Shown here: positions 34,428-39,189 of the stretch, piece after piece
Layout: each line of letters begins with the position of its first letter
Numbering within the stretch: the first letter of the stretch is position 1
NCBI GenBank assembly: GCA_013316825.1
Contig: WSLY01000023.1
Coordinates: forward strand, 410 to 39,598
From: Lachnospiraceae bacterium
GTDB lineage: Bacteria > Bacillota > Clostridia > Lachnospirales > Lachnospiraceae
DNA: 39,189 nt
Reading direction: 5' to 3'
Position numbers and translations under genes: made by a program
The notes under the pieces: model-generated
What the model saw: only the letters and a program-made list of their open reading frames with translations
Databases searched by the model: none
Told to the model about the DNA's origin: nothing

Positions 34428-35438
34428 ATGGCAGAAACAGGAGATAGTGCGGCAGAAGAAAAAGAAGGGCAGGCAGCTTTTCGCTGTCTTTTGGAAGAGC
34501 AGTATGAACAGCAGATGCGGGAAGTGGAAACACGGATGGCAGCTATCAGGCAGGAGGGAAAATTTTTTGTCAGTGGCGGAGCGCTGTATTATGAGCTGTA
34601 TCCGAGAAAGGAAGCGTCCGCTGCGATTGTGATATGCCATGGCTTTTGCGAATCATCAGAGAAATACTGGGAGTTTATCCATTATTTTTACAGCGCAGGG
34701 TTTCAGGTGGCTGTGTGGGATCAGAGAGGGCATGGCAAATCTTTTCGGGAGGGGACGGATGCCAATGTAGTGCATGTGGAAGATTTTGAAGAGTACGTGA
34801 AAGATTTGCATGTTTTTATGGAAAAAGTAGTAAAGCCGTTTTCTGCCGGAGGGCGGCTTTATCTATATGCGCATTCCATGGGCGGCTGCGTTGGCGCAAG
34901 GTATCTGGAGCAATATCCGGCAGATTTTGAAAAAGCAGTATTAAATGCACCAATGCTTGCTATTCACACAGGACCTTGTCCGTTGCCGGCGGCGAAGGCT
35001 GTCTGTGACGTGGCAAAGCTTTTGGGCAGGGGAAAAAAGCGGCTGTTTACACACCACGCATTTCGTCCTCAAGTGCCTTTTGCAAGGAGTTGTACGGATT
35101 CCGAGGCACGTTATGCCTATTACCATAAGAAACGCCTGCAGAATGCATGTTATCAGACAAGCGCGGCAAGCTATGCGTGGGGAAGTACAGCCATACGAGC
35201 AGGATATCGCGCAGTATGCAGAAAAAATGCAAGGCTCGTGGAGATACCCGTGTTGTTGTGTCAGGCCGGAAAAGACAAACAGGTAAGGGCCTCCTCTCAG
35301 AAAAAATTTATCAAAAGAATACAAAACGGCAGCTTGTGCACATACCCTGCATCAAAGCATGAGTTGTACAGGGCACAAAACGCAGTTTTGCAGCCATATA
35401 TGGAAACATTACTGCAGTTTTTTGAAAGCACATTTTAA
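34428..35438 (+). CDS. Alpha/beta-hydrolase, monoacylglycerol-lipase/lysophospholipase-like
   Basis: Serine hydrolase of 336 residues. Oxyanion loop ICHGFCESS, AVWDQRGHGKS, nucleophile S150 in YAHSMGGCVG, acid Asp in QAGKDKQV and His in PASKHELYRA form the classical layout. It has an acidic N-terminal extension of about 45 residues. No signal peptide. The family hydrolyses lipids or other esters; its link with the galactoside genes is only positional, 27 bases downstream. No clear terminator follows it. Confidence 0.88.
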   Translation: MAETGDSAAEEKEGQAAFRCLLEEQYEQQMREVETRMAAIRQEGKFFVSGGALYYELYPRKEASAAIVICHGFCESSEKYWEFIHYFYSAGFQVAVWDQRGHGKSFREGTDANVVHVEDFEEYVKDLHVFMEKVVKPFSAGGRLYLYAHSMGGCVGARYLEQYPADFEKAVLNAPMLAIHTGPCPLPAAKAVCDVAKLLGRGKKRLFTHHAFRPQVPFARSCTDSEARYAYYHKKRLQNACYQTSAASYAWGSTAIRAGYRAVCRKNARLVEIPVLLCQAGKDKQVRASSQKKFIKRIQNGSLCTYPASKHELYRAQNAVLQPYMETLLQFFESTF

Positions 35439-35492
35439 TTGTGTGCAAATAATTGACAAATGCAGAAATCATTTGGATTTATAAAATAGGGC

Positions 35493-35521
35493 TTGACAGA
35501 TATCGGAAAAGGCGGTACAAT
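35493..35521 (+). promoter_or_regulatory. Promoter of tRNA-Leu(CAG)
   Basis: Perfect TTGACA (35493-35498), 17-base spacer, and TACAAT (35516-35521), twelve bases before the tRNA 5' end. Confidence 0.85.
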
Positions 35522-35532
35522 AAACCTTGCTT

Positions 35533-35616
35533 GCGGAAGTGCTGGAATTGGCAGACAGGCATGATTCAGGTTCATGTGTATGTACGTACGTGAGGGTTCA
35601 AGTCCCTTCTTCCGCA
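35533..35616 (+). tRNA. tRNA-Leu, anticodon CAG
   Basis: Acceptor GCGGAAG pairs with CTTCCGC; D-arm CTGGAATTGGCAGACAGG; anticodon stem CATGA/TCATG with loop TTCAGGT, anticodon CAG at 35567-35569, reading CUG. A long variable arm typical of leucine tRNAs and the T-loop TTCAAGT follow. CCA is not encoded. It has its own promoter and terminator. Confidence 0.95.
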
Positions 35617-35619
35617 TAG

Positions 35620-35650
35620 AAAACGGCTTGCGAAAGCAGGCCGTTTTTGT
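35620..35650 (+). terminator. Terminator after tRNA-Leu(CAG)
   Basis: AAACGGCtTGC / GCAgGCCGTTT around a GAAA loop, followed by a T-run. Confidence 0.85.
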
Positions 35651-35710
35651 CTAACATTCTTTCTATTCACAAAGATTCCCATAAAAAAAGTAAGCACTTT
35701 GACAATTCAA

Positions 35711-35739
35711 TAGACTTTACACTTTAAATGTGTTATACT
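35711..35739 (+). promoter_or_regulatory. Promoter of the coiled-coil gene
   Basis: TAGACT (35711-35716) and TATACT (35734-35739), 17 bases apart, 40 bases before the start codon. Confidence 0.6.
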
Positions 35740-35779
35740 ATTAACAGTTAATCAATATTGCGTCAAAGGAGGAAATGGT

Positions 35780-36112
35780 ATGACAAATAGTGAAAAAATG
35801 GATTTGATTTTGGCTGAGATACAATGCATGAAAAAGGAATCACAGGGTATGAAAGGCGATATACAAGACCTGAAGAGTGAAATGCAGGATATGAAACGGC
35901 GCACAACCAATATTGAACTGCATCTGGAAAATATAACCGACCGTAATGTTCAGATAATGGCAGAAAACTTTATAGAGTTGACAAATAAGCTTAACGAGGC
36001 AATTCCGGCGGTTGATAAAAATCTTGCATATGAAGTTAAGGTAAATTACCTTGTAGGCGAAGTGGATAAGATTAAGCATGAAATCACGGAGATTCGAAAT
36101 AAGATAGCATAG
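35780..36112 (+). CDS. Small coiled-coil protein of unknown function
   Basis: Protein of 110 residues, entirely helical and charged, with heptad-like spacing through MKKESQGMKGDIQDLKSEMQDMKRRTTNIELHLENI and again at the C-terminus (VDKIKHEITEIRNKI). No membrane segment or enzyme motif. Its ribosome binding site AAAGGAGG, 7 bases before the ATG, is the best in the window, so the gene is surely expressed. It sits alone between two tRNA-Leu genes with its own promoter and terminator, and is AT-rich. I do not recognise a function; similar short coiled-coil proteins are common in clostridia. Confidence 0.8.
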   Translation: MTNSEKMDLILAEIQCMKKESQGMKGDIQDLKSEMQDMKRRTTNIELHLENITDRNVQIMAENFIELTNKLNEAIPAVDKNLAYEVKVNYLVGEVDKIKHEITEIRNKIA

Positions 36113-36136
36113 TGTTATTTGTGTATAGGGCATTTT

Positions 36137-36179
36137 AGGTGTAAGGTCTATTGTATTGTCAAGGCTATTACACCTTTTT
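36137..36179 (+). terminator. Terminator of the coiled-coil gene
   Basis: AGGTGTAA (36137-36144) pairs with TTACACCT (36168-36175) around a 23-base loop, followed by TTTT. Confidence 0.65.
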
Positions 36180-36269
36180 GCCTGATTTGTGTAATCAGTG
36201 CTGCGTATAAAAATCGTAGTTGAAGATAGTTAGGAAATAATAAAAACTTACATTTTTTAGAAATATAGG

Positions 36270-36298
36270 TTGACTTTTTCGTATATAAATGATATTAT
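36270..36298 (+). promoter_or_regulatory. Promoter of tRNA-Leu(AAG)
   Basis: TTGACT (36270-36275), 17-base spacer, TATTAT (36293-36298), 35 bases before the tRNA. Confidence 0.8.
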
Positions 36299-36332
36299 CA
36301 ATTTTGCGCGGTGAGAGACATCGCGGTCAGAT

Positions 36333-36416
36333 GCGGAAGTGCTGGAATTGGCAGACAGGCAAGACTAAGGATCTTGTGTTGGTTACAACGTGTGGGTTCA
36401 AGTCCCATCTTCCGCA
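36333..36416 (+). tRNA. tRNA-Leu, anticodon AAG
   Basis: Acceptor GCGGAAG / CTTCCGC; D-arm identical to the first tRNA-Leu; anticodon stem CAAGA/TCTTG with loop CTAAGGA, anticodon AAG at 36367-36369, reading CUU (CUC by A-to-I editing if modified). Long variable arm and T-loop TTCAAGT present. CCA is not encoded. Confidence 0.95.
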
Positions 36417-36430
36417 TTGGTTAAAAGTGA

Positions 36431-36465
36431 GGGAAGCCTTGATTTGATTAAGGCTTCCCATTTTT
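36431..36465 (+). terminator. Terminator after tRNA-Leu(AAG)
   Basis: Perfect 10-bp stem GGGAAGCCTT (36431-36440) / AAGGCTTCCC (36450-36459), then ATTTTTG. Confidence 0.9.
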
Positions 36466-36563
36466 GTTCATGGCAATAGAATATTTGCGGAGTGTACATT
36501 TTAATGCGTGGAGCGAACGGGTACGAGGTTCGGTTAAAATTTGTATGATTTTATATAAGAGTA

Positions 36564-36572
36564 TGTTATAAT
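36564..36572 (+). promoter_or_regulatory. Extended -10 promoter of the AgrA-like operon
   Basis: TGTTATAAT is an extended -10 (TGn + TATAAT), 54 bases before the start codon. The -35 region is poor, as is usual for extended -10 promoters. Confidence 0.5.
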
Positions 36573-36626
36573 CAAACTGGTCAGCGCGCAAGCGTCAGAG
36601 GTAAGGAAGATACGGGAGAGTTACGT

Positions 36627-37358
36627 ATGGCAATGACAATCGCCGTTGTGGATGATGATGACAGGCAAAAGGAATATTTGATAAAGCTGATAAAGAAGTG
36701 GGCGGACAGCCGCAGCATCGCAGCAGATGTGTGCGGTTATGGCAGTGCGGAGGCCTTTCTTTTTGATTATGAGGGCAAGCCTGTAAACCTGCTTCTGCTG
36801 GATATAGAGATGAAGGGACAGAATGGCATGGAGCTGGCAAAAAGGCTTCGTGCGCGGGGAGACAGCCTGCCGATAGTTTTTATTACAGGATTTGCGGATT
36901 ACATGAACGAGGGCTATGATGTGGAAGCGCTTCATTATCTGCTAAAACCCCTTGACGACGAAAAGCTTGTCAAGGTGCTTGACAGGTATGCGGAGCGGAA
37001 GGCGGACGTTGCAGGTGAGCTGGTGGTGGATACGGAAAACGGCAGTATGCATTTGAATCCTGCAGAACTTATGTATGCGGAGGCGTTTGGACGTATCTGC
37101 AGGCTCTATATGCATGACGGCAGAAAGATAGACGCTCATGCAGGCATAGGAGAACTGCGGGAAAGGCTATCCACAGGTGAATTTGTGGGCTGTCATCGTT
37201 CATACATTGTAAATTTGCGATATGTGCGTACGATTGGGCGTACTTGCCTTACTCTTGATAACGGGGAGCAGATTTTCGTGTCTAGAAGGCTTTATGGGGA
37301 GGTCAGCAAGGCGTTTACGGCATATTACACCGCCAAAACGGGAGGAATTGAATTATGA
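36627..37358 (+). CDS. LytTR-family (AgrA-like) response regulator
   Basis: DNA-binding regulator of 243 residues. Receiver about 1-120 with VVDDDDRQ, phospho-acceptor D59 in LLLLDIEMKGQNG, Thr in VFITGF and Lys in LLKPLD. LytTR domain about 135-235 with GEFVGCHRSYIVNLRYV. GGGAGAG lies 6 bases before the ATG. Its stop overlaps the ATG of the GHKL kinase gene (ATGA), so the two are translationally coupled and form a two-component pair of the AgrA/AgrC type, but the kinase is truncated. Confidence 0.94.
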   Translation: MAMTIAVVDDDDRQKEYLIKLIKKWADSRSIAADVCGYGSAEAFLFDYEGKPVNLLLLDIEMKGQNGMELAKRLRARGDSLPIVFITGFADYMNEGYDVEALHYLLKPLDDEKLVKVLDRYAERKADVAGELVVDTENGSMHLNPAELMYAEAFGRICRLYMHDGRKIDAHAGIGELRERLSTGEFVGCHRSYIVNLRYVRTIGRTCLTLDNGEQIFVSRRLYGEVSKAFTAYYTAKTGGIEL

Positions 37359-38068
37359 AGCCGCTTTTGACAGCAGCAATCATTGTGGGAATGGCGGCCG
37401 CCGGCGCTGGAATCATTGTGGGAATCAGAGTATTGCTGATAACGATTATCGACAGAAGAATTGCCCGTTTTCAGAGCAGCCTTATTGAGAAGCAGATGAC
37501 AGAAACAGAAAATATGTACAGGCAGATGCGGAGCTGGCGGCATGATTACCGCAATCATATTCAGAACATGAAAATCCTTCTGTCAGAAGGGAATTATAGC
37601 GAGCTGGATACTTATATGGAAGAGCTTGCAAAGGATTTGGTTACGGTTGACACTGTGATAAAAACCGGTAACGTAATGGCGGATGCGGTGTTAAATGCAA
37701 AGCTTTATGCGGCAAATAATCTTCATGTGCGCGTTAATGTCAAGGCGAATATACCGAAGAATCTGCCCATGAGCGATGTGGAACTTTGCGCCGTTTTGGG
37801 CAATCTGCTGGACAATGCCTTGGAAAGCTGTGCGCGGCTTTCAGAGGAGGAGCGTTTTATCAGGATATTTATCGGTATTATCAAGGGTCAATTTTATTTG
37901 TCCGTCCAGAATGCGGCAAGGGAGATAAAGAAAAAGGGCGAGGGGTATTTATCCACCAAAGAACAGCTATTTATATCTCACACAGACTTTCTTCCTGCTG
38001 CTTTTGCGACGATATTCTGGTGCTGCATAAAGGACGGCTTGTGGAGCGCGGCACGCATGAGGAACTGA
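37355..38068 (+). pseudogene. GHKL sensor kinase with its ATP-binding C-terminus replaced out of frame
   Basis: The 237-codon frame has one N-terminal membrane segment (about 5-32), the phospho-acceptor H63 in WRHDYRNHIQNM, and the N-box NLLDNALESC (N150-C159). Up to GEGYLSTK (about residue 202) it follows small AgrC-like kinases, where the glycine-rich G-box should come next. Instead the last 35 residues read FISHTDFLPAAFATIFWCC..., which is an ABC ATPase coding sequence read in the wrong frame. The ATP lid and G-box are therefore lost and kinase activity is doubtful. The deletion end lies near 37955-37965. It might still dimerise or bind the regulator. Confidence 0.8.
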
Positions 38069-38139
38069 TGAAGGAGGACGGCATGTATGCCCGCATGTGG
38101 CGGGCACAGGCGGAATATTACAAAGAAAATCCTGCATGA
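37960..38139 (+). pseudogene. 3' remnant of an ABC-exporter ATPase gene
   Basis: In a different frame from the kinase, the sequence encodes RTAIYISHRLSSCCFCDDIL, then VLHKGRLVERGTHEEL and a C-terminal helix MYARMWRAQAEYYKENPA, ending at TGA 38137-38139. This is the H-loop (ISHR) and the C-terminal end of an ABC exporter ATPase. Walker A, signature and Walker B regions are missing, so it cannot be functional, and it has no start signal. It is joined directly to the kinase gene and marks a deletion that removed the rest. Confidence 0.85.
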
Positions 38140-38150
38140 AACAGTGGCAT

Positions 38151-38873
38151 CTATTGCTTGTCATGCAGCGCGGCGGGCTTTTTCCTTAAGTAGATACAGT
38201 ATAGAATTGCGCCGATTACCGTAGCAGCCATATAGATATATTCCCAAACAATATTGTGGTCGGGAAGGGCAAATTTTGAGAGTGCATTGACAGTTCCGTG
38301 AACCAGAATACATATCCATAAGCAGCCGGATTTGTAAAAAACAAAGGTGAATATAAATCCCCATGCGATTGCAAAGAATACCTGAATAACGGTCTCGATG
38401 TTTGCTTGTCCGGCAAAAAGGTTGACAATGTGCCCAATGCCGAAGGTCACAGCCGAAATGGTAATGGCAGCAGGAGCAGGGTCTTTCTTTAGTAAAATGC
38501 AAAACAGAAAACCGCGGAATATCATCTCTTCAATAAAGCCGATAAGCAGCATGGAAATAACGGCGAATACCTGCCAGATACCATTGTAAGCAACGCCGAA
38601 TCCTCCCCAGAGATTTCCTGTCATCAGTATCAGCATGGGGATAAAAAAGCAGTAATCCGCCGCCTTGCCCTTCCATTTGCAGAGACCATATTTTTTCTCC
38701 AGGTGATTTCCTTTTACAAACGCGAAAATACCAGCTGCGATGACGGCAAGTGCCGCAAGCATTGCCGCGCTTTCGTCGCCGTACTTTCCCCTTATGGGAA
38801 TCGTCACGGCACAATAGAGAATAATCCATAATACCGCAAACAGCAATTCATTTTTTTCATAAAGTTTTTTCAT
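38151..38873 (-). CDS. CPBP-family intramembrane metalloprotease
   Basis: Membrane protein of 240 residues with about eight hydrophobic segments. Motif 1 is E115, E116 and R120 in FIEEMIFRG; motif 2 F144 and H148 in FGIGHIVN; motif 3 H192 and N196 in LVHGTVN. These are the conserved residues of CAAX-protease/bacteriocin-processing (Abi/CPBP) proteins. In bacteria they process or resist peptides, or have unknown targets. The ATG at 38873 has AAAGGAGG 6 bases upstream, and its start overlaps the stop of the upstream TetR-like gene by 17 bases, so they are coupled. A longer frame to 38969 lacks support. Confidence 0.92.
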   Translation of the reverse strand: MKKLYEKNELLFAVLWIILYCAVTIPIRGKYGDESAAMLAALAVIAAGIFAFVKGNHLEKKYGLCKWKGKAADYCFFIPMLILMTGNLWGGFGVAYNGIWQVFAVISMLLIGFIEEMIFRGFLFCILLKKDPAPAAITISAVTFGIGHIVNLFAGQANIETVIQVFFAIAWGFIFTFVFYKSGCLWICILVHGTVNALSKFALPDHNIVWEYIYMAATVIGAILYCIYLRKKPAALHDKQ

Positions 38874-39189
38874 TGGAATCCTCCTTTGCCGCCAGCACCG
38901 CACCGCGATACGCATTTTCAAGATGTTTTGCGATGATATCCTCATCGTATGTAAGAGAGTTGTTGGCAATGATACTCGCGTAACCGTGTGCGAAAAGCGA
39001 AATGGTTACAAATACTTCCTTTACCTGCTTGATATCCATCTCCATGGCGCCCTGCATCATGGCAAGAACAGGCTTTAGTTCCTTGCTGTCCACCATTTCC
39101 GTCAGGCTGTTTTCGACTGCAAAGCCTGACTGGAAAAGGAATCGGAACAAATTTGGTTCGCGGATTGCAAAGCGGATATAATTCAGCCC
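38857..39189 (-). CDS. C-terminal part of a TetR-like regulator, cut by the right window edge
   Basis: The open frame continues through the right edge, giving 110 residues from GLNYIRFAIREPNLFRFLFQSGF to DSNEKTL. The YIRFAIREPNLFRFLF stretch resembles the ligand-binding C-terminal domain (WHG-type) of TetR-family repressors. The helix-turn-helix would lie outside the window. It overlaps the downstream CPBP gene, which it probably controls. Confidence 0.75.
   Translation of the reverse strand, partial: GLNYIRFAIREPNLFRFLFQSGFAVENSLTEMVDSKELKPVLAMMQGAMEMDIKQVKEVFVTISLFAHGYASIIANNSLTYDEDIIAKHLENAYRGAVLAAKEDSNEKTL

Noticed and set aside
35699..35727. TTGACA at 35699 as the -35 of the coiled-coil gene
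   Set aside because: The hexamer 17 bases downstream (CTTTAA) is a poor -10; TAGACT with TATACT further on fits better.
1..39189. CRISPR arrays, IS elements, rRNA genes
   Set aside because: No regularly spaced repeats, transposase genes with terminal repeats, or rRNA sequence were seen.

Overview
The window looks like chromosome from a gut-type member of the Lachnospiraceae (Clostridia, Firmicutes). The signs are strong AGGAGG-type ribosome binding sites, LytTR/GHKL regulators, the small cysteine-rich and DUF2974-type proteins common in that family, several glycoside hydrolases, and a TetM-like GTPase fused to a NYN nuclease. Two methyl-accepting chemotaxis proteins suggest a motile host. 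The genus cannot be settled from the sequence alone. Assignments rest on reading motifs and remembered family features; no database search was run.

Layout. Positions 1-2348 are AT-rich and look accessory: the tail of an unknown gene, a minus-strand XerC/D-type recombinase, a 515-base gap with three inverted repeats, and an orphan LytTR regulator whose phospho-acceptor Asp is replaced by Glu. At 2493-5204 lies the GTPase-NYN fusion, convergent with a small membrane protein. An FGGY kinase, AraD epimerase and cysteine-rich protein (5928-8514) form a pentose operon. Next come a chemoreceptor, a DUF2974 hydrolase, a class-I glutamine amidotransferase, an N-lobe-less protein kinase remnant, a GH95 fucosidase, an SGNH esterase and a stand-alone TrpB2.

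The metabolic core is 17360-23063: an AraC-type regulator diverging from kduI, kduD, a DhuI-like isomerase, KDPG aldolase (with an added VOC-like domain) and KDG kinase. Together these would convert unsaturated uronates from pectin or glycosaminoglycans to pyruvate and glyceraldehyde-3-phosphate. No uronate transporter or lyase is in the window. A diguanylate cyclase follows on the minus strand, sharing a bidirectional terminator with kdgK.

From 24478 to 35438 a tightly packed plus-strand set encodes a TetR regulator, a multi-TM chemoreceptor, a GH2 beta-glycosidase, an uncharacterised GT-B-like protein, a MelB-type sugar symporter, a GH36 alpha-galactosidase and an alpha/beta hydrolase. This reads as a galactoside-utilisation locus with a chemoreceptor embedded in it. 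Two tRNA-Leu genes (anticodons CAG and AAG), exactly 800 bp apart, flank a small coiled-coil gene.

The right end carries an AgrA-like regulator and a GHKL kinase whose 3' end is fused out of frame to the last part of an ABC-exporter ATPase gene, a clear deletion scar. A CPBP membrane protease and the C-terminus of a TetR-like regulator that runs off the edge complete the window. The strongest candidates for something new are the GTPase-NYN fusion, the KduI/DhuI/Eda-VOC arrangement and the regulator remnants (Glu receiver, kinase/ABC scar, orphan kinase C-lobe).
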